DNA from: Candidatus Methanoperedens nitratireducens
GTDB taxonomy: Archaea; Halobacteriota; Methanosarcinia; Methanosarcinales; Methanoperedenaceae
Reading direction: 5' to 3'
Length of the DNA: 39,644 bases
NCBI RefSeq assembly: GCF_900196725.1
Contig: NZ_FZMP01000046.1
Location: 1-39,644 of the forward strand
Positions 25,201 through 33,758 of this stretch are shown here, in pieces. The notes below the pieces were generated by a model, which made no database searches, was not told the DNA's origin, and saw only the letters and a list, made by a program, of their open reading frames with translations. Position 1 is the first letter of the stretch; each line of letters begins with the position of its first letter. A program made the translations under genes and the position numbers.

Positions 25201-25230
25201 CCGGGGAAAAGCCGCATCCGGTTTTCCCGG
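25201..25230. terminator. Hairpin between convergent tfuA and S-layer genes
   Basis: CCGGGGAAAAGCCG and CGGTTTTCCCGG form a GC-rich stem of about twelve pairs with two single-base bulges and a CATC loop, placed between converging stop codons at 25183 and 25243. It could serve either strand. A long U-run is lacking on both sides. Confidence 0.6.
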
Positions 25231-25242
25231 TCAAAGCGATTT

Positions 25243-28200
25243 TCAGATCCCTTTCTTTCCGGACTTTTCCAGCAGCTTTTTAATATGTTCTATGTTCAAT
25301 TTACTCTTCATAGTCTCTACGTTCATACTGTTCCTTATCGCTTCGATGCTTATCTTGCCTTTCGCGGTCAGTACATAGATTATAATCGCTCCCAGACCTG
25401 TTATTATCCCGCCGATCAGGAGATAATTCAGAGGTGCTTCCTTCACCTCAAGAATTCCCTTCTGCCCGAGTATCTCAACAGTATAATTCCCGGGCTTGTC
25501 CTCTTTCAGAGTGAAATTAATCTCTTGTTTCTCACCCGGAGCAAGGGTGATTGTCCTGTTGTCTACAACCGAGTTGTTTACTTTAAGCTCTACCGGGAGC
25601 GTGTCCCCTTTGGTGCCCGCATTCGTGATATTTGAGCGTATCAGGACTTCCCGGTTCGTGAAGGTCGAATTGGGAGTGATATTGATGTCAAGAGCCCGGT
25701 ATTCAGAGTACGGCGCCCGGACTTCGATTTCCCTTGCAATAGTGATGTACCCGCTCTTTGATGCTGTTAATGTATGCATGCCGCTTGTATCAAACTTATA
25801 GTTCAGGACTCCATTGGTATCGGTCGTACCGATCGTTGTATTATCAAACATCACAGTCGCGCCGGGGATAGCAGTACCGTTGTATGTGATCTTTACAGGT
25901 ATGGTCTCGAACTGGTTAACTTTTGCTGGAGCGTCCATGCTCAGCCTGTATTCAACATATTGAAGGATCTCTATGCTCTTAGTCGCGCCCTGGTAGCCCA
26001 GCTTTGTTGCTGTTATGTTGTACATGCCTTTCAGAGTTTTTGGAAGGGTATAATTAACAGAACCGGTGCTGTCTGTCGTTCCCATATCGGTAGAATCAAG
26101 AACCACGGATGCACCATCAACACCAGCTCCTCCTGCAGTGACCTTTACAATGGCTACATCGCCAGCCGTGATTTTGGACGGGGCGTCTATTACGAGCTGG
26201 TTTGCAACCATATCCGGCGTCACATCCACGGCAAAGTAAAATCTCAGCTTATCGCTGTTGTCTGCGACTTTCAATTTTACGCTGCCCATGAGCGTCTCGA
26301 CACTGTTCTGGCTAAGGCTGATGCTTCCATCGTTTTTCATCTCTATTATGTCCTTGCCCACGCTTGTAACTTCCATCCTGCCGAACTTATCACCTGTTTT
26401 AAGTGTGGTGGGAGTTTCCGATATCTGGAATATCCCTTTCAGGAATGCAGCCTGCACTTCCCTGCCTGAGAAAACATTGTCGAATCTTGCCATTATTATA
26501 GGCAGGTCTGATACAGCCCCGACTTTCTTGGTGTAAACATAGGTCTCACCTGCCGAGAGAGGAGTAGTATCGACTTCGCTCCCGTCCTTTAACAGGGAGA
26601 TTAGCATTATCCTTGCGGTCGTATCAATGTCCGTGGCTTTCAGCACATAGCCTTCTTTCAGAGTAAGAGTACTTCCAACGGATATGGTGCGCTGGTCGTT
26701 ATCGTCCGTGAGAACCTTATGAAGCTGTCCCTGTCCAAGCGCATTCTTGTCTGCAAAATTGACGCTGGGTCGTGTATTTGCGATAGTGTTCTTATATCCT
26801 GCAAAGTATTTCTCAGCCCTGAAGCCTATGACCTGGTAGCTGCCAAACTCTGAACGCTCAAAGCTCACGTCCTGTGGTGTGGTCGTGTACACAAGCCCCT
26901 GGTCTGCTATGGTTCTGCTGCTGATTGCTGAAGCAAGTCTCAGGCTCTCGTTGCCTATGCCGTCGTCCAGGCTGTAATAGAACCCTATGCTTGTCTTGCC
27001 TATGTTCAATCCGAAGTTATAAGGTGTCCATTCGGTGATCGGGTCCTCTTCCCTGTAAACAGAACTCCTCACTTCAAAGTTCCCTGTCTTTTCAACGGAG
27101 AGGGCATAGCGAACAACGCTGCTGTTATCAGCTACTACAATCTTCAGGTCTCCCATTATATCCTTTGTCGTCCCTGCGCTCAGGTCAACAGAGTTTTTAT
27201 TAACCATTTCTATCTTATCTTTACCAACACTTGTGATCTCCATCACGCCATATGTATCACCGGTTTTGATTTTAGTCGGATTCTCGTCTATCTGGAATAT
27301 TCCTTTCAGGAACGCTGCCTGCACTTCCCTGCCTGAGAACACATTATCGAATCTTACTATTACTATAGGCAGGTCTGATACAGCCCCGACTTTCTTGGTA
27401 TACACGTAAGTCTCGCCTGCCGAGAGGGGAGTTGTGTCCACTTCGCTTCCGTCCTTTAAAAGAGAGATGAGCATGGTTCTCGCGGAAGAATCTATATCCG
27501 TAGCTTTCAGCACATAGCCGTTCTTCAGCGTAAGAGTACCTCCCACGGATACGGTGCGCTGGTCGCCATCATCCATGAGCACCCTGTGAAGCTGTCCCTG
27601 CCCAAGCGCGTTCTTGTCTGCAAAATTGACGCTCGGTCGTGCATTTGGAGGCGTCGTGTTATAACCCGCGAAGTACTTATCCGCCATAAAGCCTATGACC
27701 TGATAGCTGCCGAATGCTGAATAGCCGAAGACTACTTCTTCCGGTGTTGTTTCGTACACAATGTCGCCTTTGTCGATGGTTCTATCGCTGTGACTATCCA
27801 GCGTTATAATGATATTCTCGTTCCCAACGTCGCTTTTCGCGTCATAATAGAACCCTGGGAAGCTCATCGGGTTCCAAGTGTATGTCGTGGAAAACAAATC
27901 CGGTTTGCTGCCATCCCAGATGCGGTTGCCCTGGAGGTAGGTTTTGGAACGCACGGTCCAGTTCCATGAATATGATGCAGTTCCATTTGTATTGTTGCCT
28001 ACAGCAGTAATGTTCCATGTGCCTATCGGTGGATTAGTGCTAAGATAGGATGCTGAAGTAACTGAATTATTACCTGCACCTGAAATTGGCGAACCATCCT
28101 TCAGCCAGGTAACATCCACAATTTGATCAAAGGATATTGTGAAATTAACTGATGTACTTCCAGTGGTTGTCCATGGAGAGCTTGGAGAAGTTGATGAGAT

Positions 28201-29148
28201 AGCGGGAGCAGGATATTTAGTTGTAAAGTTGAACACGGTAGAATTTGTATTATAACTCTGATTGCTGCCATTATATGCATAGACTGAATAGTAATAAGTT
28301 GTACCATTCGATAATCCTGAAAGCATTATGGTTCTTGATAAACCGGAAACGTTGTTATAATTACTCCAAGTTCCTAATGCATCAGTAGTGCCGTAATAAA
28401 CTACAGTCTTAGCATCACTTTGATTTACAGAAAATGTAATATTAACACTGGAAGCTTTGGGGTTATCAGTAGTAACATCTGTAATGTTAGGCGTTGTTGG
28501 ATTTAAAGTTATGAAATTTTGAATTGAAGTATTGTCGGAGTAACTCTGGTTGCTTCCATTGTACGCAAAGACGCTGTAATAATATGTTGTGCCATTAGTT
28601 AAACCGGAAAGTTGTATCGTTCTTGATAAACCGGAAACGTTGTTATAATTACTCCAGGTTCCTAATGCATTAGTAGTACCGTAATAAACTCTGGTTTTAG
28701 CATCACTTTGATTTATAGAAAATTGTATAACGGCGCTTGTATCAGTAATATTAACAGCGGTTAGAGAGGTAACATTTGGTGTCGAATCTCCAGATGGACT
28801 AGACGCACTTGTTACGTTCCAGAACCATTCGTGATATTCTGGGACAATCATATTTTCATTCCATACGGTTACAGAGATGTTCCAACTGCCAAGAACTGCA
28901 CTTGCATTTGGATAATTAGAAACATCTACATTGGTATTATTCTGAACTTCAGTGCCATTGATTTTCCATGTAGCATTGATTGATTGATTTGAGGAAACAT
29001 TAAATGATCTTTGTGCACCAGCAACATCATTTACCGTCGTATCCGCAGGCAAATAATCAGTAGTTGGTACACCGGCAAGCCCTACTAATACAACACCCAT
29101 CATCAATACAAAAATGATGATTCCAATACCATATCTCTTAATTACCAT
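25243..29148 (-). CDS. S-layer protein with fibronectin-type repeats and two DUF1608 domains
   Basis: A 1301-residue envelope protein. A signal peptide covers residues 1-28. It is followed by an N-terminal domain, two fibronectin-type III repeats (about 123-310) sharing SNYNNVSGLSRTI, an Ig/PKD-like domain, then two S-layer duplication domains (DUF1608 type) at about 399-690 and 691-975, each with SFGSYQVIGF-like and NFADKNALGQGQLH segments. Two carboxypeptidase-regulatory-like domains (GATVMFDNTTIGTTDTNGV), a CARDB-like domain and a membrane helix near 1239-1260 with a basic cytoplasmic tail complete it. Tandem DUF1608 proteins build the sheath of Methanosarcina. It has many NxS/T sequons and AGGGG before the ATG. 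No sorting motif beyond the membrane anchor was seen. Confidence 0.93.
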   Translation of the reverse strand: MVIKRYGIGIIIFVLMMGVVLVGLAGVPTTDYLPADTTVNDVAGAQRSFNVSSNQSINATWKINGTEVQNNTNVDVSNYPNASAVLGSWNISVTVWNENMIVPEYHEWFWNVTSASSPSGDSTPNVTSLTAVNITDTSAVIQFSINQSDAKTRVYYGTTNALGTWSNYNNVSGLSRTIQLSGLTNGTTYYYSVFAYNGSNQSYSDNTSIQNFITLNPTTPNITDVTTDNPKASSVNITFSVNQSDAKTVVYYGTTDALGTWSNYNNVSGLSRTIMLSGLSNGTTYYYSVYAYNGSNQSYNTNSTVFNFTTKYPAPAISSTSPSSPWTTTGSTSVNFTISFDQIVDVTWLKDGSPISGAGNNSVTSASYLSTNPPIGTWNITAVGNNTNGTASYSWNWTVRSKTYLQGNRIWDGSKPDLFSTTYTWNPMSFPGFYYDAKSDVGNENIIITLDSHSDRTIDKGDIVYETTPEEVVFGYSAFGSYQVIGFMADKYFAGYNTTPPNARPSVNFADKNALGQGQLHRVLMDDGDQRTVSVGGTLTLKNGYVLKATDIDSSARTMLISLLKDGSEVDTTPLSAGETYVYTKKVGAVSDLPIVIVRFDNVFSGREVQAAFLKGIFQIDENPTKIKTGDTYGVMEITSVGKDKIEMVNKNSVDLSAGTTKDIMGDLKIVVADNSSVVRYALSVEKTGNFEVRSSVYREEDPITEWTPYNFGLNIGKTSIGFYYSLDDGIGNESLRLASAISSRTIADQGLVYTTTPQDVSFERSEFGSYQVIGFRAEKYFAGYKNTIANTRPSVNFADKNALGQGQLHKVLTDDNDQRTISVGSTLTLKEGYVLKATDIDTTARIMLISLLKDGSEVDTTPLSAGETYVYTKKVGAVSDLPIIMARFDNVFSGREVQAAFLKGIFQISETPTTLKTGDKFGRMEVTSVGKDIIEMKNDGSISLSQNSVETLMGSVKLKVADNSDKLRFYFAVDVTPDMVANQLVIDAPSKITAGDVAIVKVTAGGAGVDGASVVLDSTDMGTTDSTGSVNYTLPKTLKGMYNITATKLGYQGATKSIEILQYVEYRLSMDAPAKVNQFETIPVKITYNGTAIPGATVMFDNTTIGTTDTNGVLNYKFDTSGMHTLTASKSGYITIAREIEVRAPYSEYRALDINITPNSTFTNREVLIRSNITNAGTKGDTLPVELKVNNSVVDNRTITLAPGEKQEINFTLKEDKPGNYTVEILGQKGILEVKEAPLNYLLIGGIITGLGAIIIYVLTAKGKISIEAIRNSMNVETMKSKLNIEHIKKLLEKSGKKGI
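26230..27955 (-). repeat. Internal tandem duplication of the DUF1608 domain
   Basis: Two consecutive gene segments encode the same domain and keep high DNA similarity, for example around 26690-26775 and 27555-27640, where GCGCTGGTCG, AAGCTGTCCCTG and TTCTTGTCTGCAAAATTGAC recur in the same order. The two-copy arrangement is normal for the family, but the nucleotide similarity suggests recent duplication or gene conversion between the copies. Confidence 0.75.
28215..28782 (-). repeat. Tandem duplication of a fibronectin-type III module
   Basis: Two adjacent modules of about 95 codons share long identical DNA. The stretch beginning TTCTTGATAAACCGGAAACG runs unchanged for about 37 bases at 28332 and again at 28620, followed by CCTAATGCAT and CCGTAATAAACT in both. 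The identity is higher than needed for protein similarity, indicating a recent event in the outer part of the S-layer protein. Confidence 0.75.
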
Positions 29149-29244
29149 ATTTTTTCCCCTTCGACATATTCAATTAGTCTCATCTCTAAATTATCAATCA
29201 TACTACAAAAATATAATATGATAGGATTATCCATCTCTAAGAAT

Positions 29245-29262
29245 TCATTATATAAATAAGTT
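29245..29262 (-). promoter_or_regulatory. TATA box of the S-layer gene
   Basis: On the minus strand the region reads ACTTATTTATATAATGAA, about 100 bases before the S-layer ATG at 29148. The predicted message would have a leader of roughly 70-80 bases with AGGGG near the start codon, unlike the leaderless genes elsewhere in the window. A longer leader fits a highly expressed surface protein. Confidence 0.45.
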
Positions 29263-29294
29263 CTGTGACAAAAGCCAACTTACAGACGGTTTAA

Positions 29295-29711
29295 TTATGA
29301 AATATACTTCAAAATCTTCTTAACGAATTCTTTAATATCCTTCAGGTCATCGGACATAATAATGAAAACCCGTTTGGTATCTATCTTGCCATATGCATGG
29401 ACAAGCAGGTTCCTGAACTGTGCCATCTCCTGAAGTCTTGCGGATAATTCAGGGTCTATGATCCCTTCTTCTTCCAGAACCTTATAAATATCCTTATAAT
29501 CTTCTGCCCTGCGGAAGCCTTTCTCGGCTATTATATGGTTGCCTATATCAAGGCACGCTTCAATAGACTCCTGCAATGAATGTTTCGCAGCCTGGATATC
29601 CCTGAAGTTATTCGAAAAGGACTCATAACCCTGCGACCTTATCTCTTCAATGAGCCTGATATTCTCATCAATAAGGTCTATCATAGCGTTTATGACTTCG
29701 CGGTTTATCAT
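29295..29711 (-). CDS. hepT: HepT-like HEPN ribonuclease toxin
   Basis: A 138-residue HEPN-domain protein (DUF86/HepT). The RNase motif RX4HXY is intact as RNLLVHAY (Arg100, His105, Tyr107) near the C-terminal third. In characterised HepT/MntA systems the toxin cleaves RNA and the cognate nucleotidyltransferase silences it by adding AMP to the Tyr of this motif. The ATG overlaps the MntA stop by four bases, so antitoxin and toxin are made together, antitoxin first. It lies upstream of the S-layer gene on the same strand but has its own promoter context. Confidence 0.88.
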   Translation of the reverse strand: MINREVINAMIDLIDENIRLIEEIRSQGYESFSNNFRDIQAAKHSLQESIEACLDIGNHIIAEKGFRRAEDYKDIYKVLEEEGIIDPELSARLQEMAQFRNLLVHAYGKIDTKRVFIIMSDDLKDIKEFVKKILKYIS

Positions 29712-30106
29712 ATTCCAAGCCTCACCCGCCTTGCAGCGTCATACTTTTCAAGAAAAGGTTTGAAGTCATAATAGAATGCAAGAGATTTTGTTTCAAATTC
29801 TATACGTTTTTTCTCATCCGTGGAATGCAGAAGATTTCCATATCTTAAAACCTGGCTTTTAAATCTGAGAGTAGAATCATTTAGAACTCTCATATCAACT
29901 GTCTTTTTTTCAGCCATTGCCCTTTCGATTTTTATTGCAAGCCTGGAAGGATAAAGAGGGTCTTTTTCAAGGATGCCTGTGTCTTTCAAATAAATAGCGA
30001 TGTCAATATCGCTGTTTTTGTCCTGCGTACCTTTTGCATACGACCCAAAAAGATAAGCGAATAAGACTTCAGGTTCTTTTTCCAGTATTTCTTTTATTTT
30101 TTCCAC
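29708..30106 (-). CDS. mntA: MntA-like nucleotidyltransferase antitoxin
   Basis: A 132-residue minimal nucleotidyltransferase. LFGSYAKGTQDKNSDIDIAI has the GS motif (21-22) and metal aspartates 33 and 35; the third is Asp71 in TVDMRV. Family members adenylylate HepT. The start appears to be GTG at 30106; the overlapping ATG at 30108 is out of frame and hits a stop after four codons. TATA-like TTTATAAAAC about 25-30 bases upstream fits a leaderless GTG-initiated message. It pairs with hepT through a four-base overlap. Confidence 0.88.
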   Translation of the reverse strand: MEKIKEILEKEPEVLFAYLFGSYAKGTQDKNSDIDIAIYLKDTGILEKDPLYPSRLAIKIERAMAEKKTVDMRVLNDSTLRFKSQVLRYGNLLHSTDEKKRIEFETKSLAFYYDFKPFLEKYDAARRVRLGI

Positions 30107-30166
30107 ATAAATGTAATTGTATAAAGGGTTTTATAAACTCTTTGAGTCCCTTACTTATTTTCCCTT

Positions 30167-30454
30167 CTATCCCCCGAGCACCTTCTCCAGCATCTCAAAC
30201 CGCTCCATCGCAAGCTCCCTGCCCGCGATGCGCCTGATTATAGCGCGCCCGCTATCGAATATTATTACCTTCTCAACAGGCGAGTTCGTAAGTACGAGCA
30301 TCTCATTATCAGGCGTCACCTGCACGCTCTCGAAGTATTTTTTAAGCTCTTCGAGAGCCTGCACGGTTATTTTTATACTGCCGAGCTCAGCCTCCCCGCT
30401 GAACAGGTCCTCATCCCCTTTAGTATAACAGGGTTCGATTGTAACGATTTTCAT
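30167..30454 (-). CDS. Small conserved-looking protein of unknown function, coupled to coaBC
   Basis: A 95-residue acidic protein I do not recognise. It starts with a short beta strand (MKIVTIEPCYTKGDEDLF), has a central helix (TVQALEELKKYFESVQV), then strands (EMLVLTNSPVEKVIIFDSGRAIIRR) and a C-terminal helix (RELAMERFEMLEKVL). No signal, membrane segment or metal site is seen; there is one Cys. Its ATG follows the coaBC stop by two bases with the ribosome site AGGTGATAC inside the end of coaBC, so the genes are co-translated. A link to coenzyme A synthesis is inferred only from that. Confidence 0.75.
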   Translation of the reverse strand: MKIVTIEPCYTKGDEDLFSGEAELGSIKITVQALEELKKYFESVQVTPDNEMLVLTNSPVEKVIIFDSGRAIIRRIAGRELAMERFEMLEKVLGG

Positions 30455-30456
30455 CG

Positions 30457-31644
30457 CTAAAGTATCACCTCGATTTTATTCATGATCTCTGCTGCTATAT
30501 ATCGCTTGGTGCCGCTGATATGCTTTACATTGCTATCGATAATATAAACATCGTTCTCCTCTGCCCCCATGCCGCCTTTTGATATGTCATTCGCAACGAC
30601 CATGCTTAGAGCAGATGCCTTCATCGATTCGCGCGCACGTTCGATCAGTTCATCTTCTGTTACGTTAGTTTCTGCTTTAAAACCGATTATTTTGAGTTGG
30701 GGGTATTTCTGGCGCGCCTGCCTTATAAGTTTCGGCGCAGGTCGAAGCGTCAGGGTGACCACCTTGCCGGACTTTATCTTCTCTGTGGCGGGCGTGACCG
30801 TAAAATCTGAAATTGCGGCTGCACTGATGAGAATATCATATCCCTTGCTTAATTCCTCAAGTACTATCTTTGCCATATCCTTGGCGCTCTCGATAGTGGA
30901 CTCGCATATCCCCTGGATACCGATGCATCCCCTGTGCACAAGCGTCACATCCGCGCCTCTCCTGAACGCTTCAAAAGCAAGCTCTATCCCTGTTTTTCCA
31001 GACGCGCGGTTGGTAAGAAGCCGGATAGGATCGATTGCTTCGGCAGTTGCGCCTCCTGTGATAAGTATGCGTTTGCCAGCCAATTTTTTCCCGCCAAGCG
31101 TCCTCTCCGCTCTCAGTAAGATCTCCTCTTTTCCCGCTATCTTGGCTGCGCCTTCTTCGACCGCAGGATTTACGAATTCAACGCCCAGCTCCGTGAGCTT
31201 TCCGGTGTTCTCTATAACGATGGGATGGTTGTACATGGACTCATGCATAGCCGGGACTATCATTATCGGGATATCAGAGCCGAAAGCCGTCGTGGCAAAA
31301 GTCGTAACAGGTGTGTCATCGATGCCGTGCGCGATTTTACCGATAGTGTTCGCGGTGCAAGGCGCGACCAGCAGGAGATGGGCTTTTCCACCCATGCCGC
31401 AGAACTCCACATGCTCCACGCCGCCGGTTATTTCAGTTATCACCGGATTGCCTGTGGCATAACGCATCGCCTCCGGGTGGATTATCTTCTGCGCCTCTTT
31501 TGTCATCACCGCATGCACACTGGCGCCATGTCTCATAAGCTCGCGCGCAAGCTCCACGCATCTTACAGCCGCGATACTGCCTGTAATGCCGAGGACAATT
31601 GTTTTCCCATCGAGGGAGCTTGAGGACTGAATAACGCGGGTCAT
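30457..31644 (-). CDS. coaBC: Bifunctional phosphopantothenoylcysteine decarboxylase/phosphopantothenate-cysteine ligase
   Basis: Two steps of coenzyme A synthesis: ligation of cysteine to 4'-phosphopantothenate and FMN-dependent decarboxylation to 4'-phosphopantetheine. The N-terminal CoaC flavoprotein half has LGITGSIAAVRCVELAREL, the substrate-binding APCTANTIGKIA and the PAMHESMYNHP segment that stands for the PxMNxxMW motif. The C-terminal CoaB half begins near residue 195 with RILITGGATAEAIDPIR and LTNRASGKTG. The size (395 residues) matches the archaeal fused enzyme. ATG 31644 is used; a GTG one codon upstream is equally in frame. An inverted repeat AAACCT/AGGTTT (31665-31687) lies just before the start. 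Confidence 0.95.
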   Translation of the reverse strand: MTRVIQSSSSLDGKTIVLGITGSIAAVRCVELARELMRHGASVHAVMTKEAQKIIHPEAMRYATGNPVITEITGGVEHVEFCGMGGKAHLLLVAPCTANTIGKIAHGIDDTPVTTFATTAFGSDIPIMIVPAMHESMYNHPIVIENTGKLTELGVEFVNPAVEEGAAKIAGKEEILLRAERTLGGKKLAGKRILITGGATAEAIDPIRLLTNRASGKTGIELAFEAFRRGADVTLVHRGCIGIQGICESTIESAKDMAKIVLEELSKGYDILISAAAISDFTVTPATEKIKSGKVVTLTLRPAPKLIRQARQKYPQLKIIGFKAETNVTEDELIERARESMKASALSMVVANDISKGGMGAEENDVYIIDSNVKHISGTKRYIAAEIMNKIEVIL

Positions 31645-31715
31645 CACGTTCTTTTATAGTTTACAAACCTTTATTAAGTTTAGGTTTATTACCTGAAAAC
31701 TTATTTAATGCAGTT

Positions 31716-31777
31716 GTGATGGCAGGGTAGTGGGATTGCAGTATTACTTTTCATAATAATGAGACCTGCCGCCATCA
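31716..31777. repeat. Intergenic stem-loop between divergent coaBC and DUF166 genes
   Basis: TGATGGC (31717-31723) pairs with GCCATCA (31771-31777), and the stem extends inward through AGGGT/ACCTGCC with a small bulge. An inner TATTA/TAATA pair lies in the loop. On the plus strand the stem is followed by AAGTTTTTCTT, so the shape is like a terminated small RNA or a terminator, yet both flanking genes are transcribed away from it. Function is unknown. Confidence 0.45.
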
Positions 31778-31815
31778 ACCAAGTTTTTCTTATAGTAGCA
31801 CTCCTAAATATTTAA

Positions 31816-31858
31816 TTGTAATTAGGATAGCACTAAAATACTAAACCGACAATTACAA
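31816..31858. repeat. 8-bp inverted repeat directly upstream of the DUF166 gene
   Basis: TTGTAATT (31816-31823) and AATTACAA (31851-31858) flank 27 bases and end four bases before the ATG at 31863. TATA-like AAATATTTAA overlaps the first half. There is no ribosome site, so the gene is probably read from a very short leader. The repeat may be an operator; this is position-based inference. Confidence 0.4.
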
Positions 31859-31862
31859 ACTA

Positions 31863-32528
31863 ATGATATCTATCGGCGTTATTACAAGAGGAAAATACGG
31901 GCTGCGCCTCATCGGGAACATTAAAAAGAATCCGGAGTTCGGTGTTTCTTCGATCAAGCTTCCGGAATCGCTTCCGGATTTCATCGAAGAACCCGGCGAT
32001 TTTATGGACACCCTGAATCTTGATAAAAGCGTATTCTCAAGCGATCTTGTCATAGCCTACACGCTGCATCCCGATCTTACGCCGGAAATCGTCCGCATCG
32101 CCGGGGAGAACGGCGCAAAAGCCGTAATTATCGCAGGCGGCATATCGAGGGCAGGCGGGCAATCCATATTATCAGATCTGTCGGAAAAATATAATATTCA
32201 TATCGAAGTCCATGAGATATGCTGCAATATAAAAAAACACGGCAGTAATGTCGTGGATGAGTTTGCATCATGTTTCGGGAGACCGGAGGTAAAAATAACC
32301 ACAAAAGGCGGCATCATCTTAAATGTAGAGGTAGTCCGCGGCGCACCATGTGGAAGTACATGGCATATGGCAAAAGCTCTTGAGGGAACAAGCGCAAAAG
32401 ATGCACCTGCAAAAGCAGGGCTGCTGGTGCAGCAATACCCGTGCAGGGCTCTCCGGGGCATCAAAGGCGGAATACATAAAGCAGCGGAGTTGCATAAAGA
32501 GGCGGTAGAAAAGGCTTTGGAGGAGTAG
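31863..32528 (+). CDS. DUF166 family protein
   Basis: A 221-residue cytoplasmic protein of the DUF166 family, often mislabelled as thymidylate synthase. It is found mainly in methanogens and some anaerobic bacteria; its function is not established. Visible features are an N-terminal IGVITRGKYGLRLIGNI, a central LVIAYTLHPDLTPEIVRIAG and GAKAVIIAGG, and several conserved-looking cysteines (EICCNIKKHG; VVRGAPCGSTWHMAKAL; QYPCRALRG) that could bind a metal or iron-sulfur cluster. It starts the operon with malic enzyme and rhomboid protease, three bases before the former. Expression may begin close to the ATG. Confidence 0.85.
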   Translation: MISIGVITRGKYGLRLIGNIKKNPEFGVSSIKLPESLPDFIEEPGDFMDTLNLDKSVFSSDLVIAYTLHPDLTPEIVRIAGENGAKAVIIAGGISRAGGQSILSDLSEKYNIHIEVHEICCNIKKHGSNVVDEFASCFGRPEVKITTKGGIILNVEVVRGAPCGSTWHMAKALEGTSAKDAPAKAGLLVQQYPCRALRGIKGGIHKAAELHKEAVEKALEE

Positions 32529-32531
32529 TCG

Positions 32532-33758
32532 ATGAAAGAATCAGTATTTGAACGGTCTCTCCGGTTCCATGAATCACACCAGGGGAAAATATCGCTAAAA
32601 AGCAAGGTCAGGGTAACGACAAAAGAAGAGCTGAGCCTCGCCTATACTCCCGGCGTTGCAGAGCCGTGCCTGCGGATATGGAAAAACAGGGATGATGTCT
32701 ACCGCTACACCTCAAAAGGGAATTTCGTAGCTGTGGTCAGCGACGGCTCATCCGTACTCGGGCTCGGTGACCTGGGCGCCCTTGCCGCAATACCGGTTAT
32801 GGAAGGGAAAGCAATGCTTTTCAAAGTTCTCGGGGGTGTTGATGCTTTCCCCATCTGTCTTGATACAAAAGATACAGAGGAAATAATCAATACTGTAAAG
32901 AACATAGCGCCCTCCTTTGGCGGCATTAACCTTGAGGACATAGGCGCACCGCGGTGTTTTGAGATAGAGGCGCGATTAAAAAAATTGCTTGATATCCCGG
33001 TATTCCACGACGACCAGCACGGGGCTGCGATAGCTGCTCTTGCCGGATTGATCAATGCCCTGAAGGTTGTCGGGAAAAAGTTCAATGAGGTAAAAGTCGT
33101 CATCAGCGGGGCTGGTGCCGCAGGCACCGCGACTGCCAAACTTCTAATTAATAAAGGTGTCAGGGATATGCTTGTATGCGATACCATGGGAATTATTTAT
33201 AGAGGCAGGAGCGGGCTTAATCCCTATAAACATGAACTTGCAGAGCTTACGAACAAGAACAACGAAGAAGGAACGCTGGCTGACGCAATGAAAGGCGCTG
33301 ATGTTTTTATCGGCCTGTCCATAGGCAGGATAGTATCACAGGATATGGTGCGCTCCATGGCTCACGATGCCATCGTTTTTCCGCTCGCGAACCCGATACC
33401 TGAGATTATGCCGGAAGAGGCTATGCAGGCAGGCGCGCGCATCACCGGAACAGGACGTTCGGACTGCCATAACCAGCTCAACAACGCTCTTGGCTTTCCG
33501 GGTATATTCAGGGGCGCACTGGATGTAAGAGCAAGGGACATCAACGAGGAGATGAAACTTGCTGCTGCAAATGCACTGGCATCGCTTGTTGTTGAACCGA
33601 CAGAGAATATGATCATACCGGGCATCTTTGACCCGCAGGTGGCACCGTCGGTAGCTGCTGCAGTTGCACAGGCGGCTATGGATAGCGGCACAGCCAGAGT
33701 TCACATGGATGCCGGGAAAGTGGCGGAGCATACAAGGGAACTTGTAAGATCGCTATGA
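32532..33758 (+). CDS. NAD(P)-dependent malic enzyme
   Basis: Oxidative decarboxylation of malate to pyruvate and CO2. The 408-residue prokaryotic short form has YTPGVAEPC, VSDGSSVLGLGDLGALA, the metal/substrate segment VFHDDQHGAAIAALAGL and the nucleotide-binding VVISGAGAAGTATAKLL. It also has FPLANPIPEI and RSDCHNQLNNALGFPGIF. It lacks the phosphotransacetylase extension of some bacterial enzymes. Strong ribosome site GGAGGAG before the ATG, overlapping the end of the DUF166 gene. Cofactor (NAD or NADP) not decidable. The rhomboid start overlaps its stop. Confidence 0.95.
   Translation: MKESVFERSLRFHESHQGKISLKSKVRVTTKEELSLAYTPGVAEPCLRIWKNRDDVYRYTSKGNFVAVVSDGSSVLGLGDLGALAAIPVMEGKAMLFKVLGGVDAFPICLDTKDTEEIINTVKNIAPSFGGINLEDIGAPRCFEIEARLKKLLDIPVFHDDQHGAAIAALAGLINALKVVGKKFNEVKVVISGAGAAGTATAKLLINKGVRDMLVCDTMGIIYRGRSGLNPYKHELAELTNKNNEEGTLADAMKGADVFIGLSIGRIVSQDMVRSMAHDAIVFPLANPIPEIMPEEAMQAGARITGTGRSDCHNQLNNALGFPGIFRGALDVRARDINEEMKLAAANALASLVVEPTENMIIPGIFDPQVAPSVAAAVAQAAMDSGTARVHMDAGKVAEHTRELVRSL

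Noticed and set aside
30569-31462. 297-codon plus-strand frame opposite coaBC
   Set aside because: Antisense shadow of coaBC, with biased composition and no recognisable domain.
31863-32528. Thymidylate synthase
   Set aside because: The DUF166 family is often given this name, but the conserved thymidylate synthase folate and dUMP motifs are not visible; the name is not supported by the sequence.
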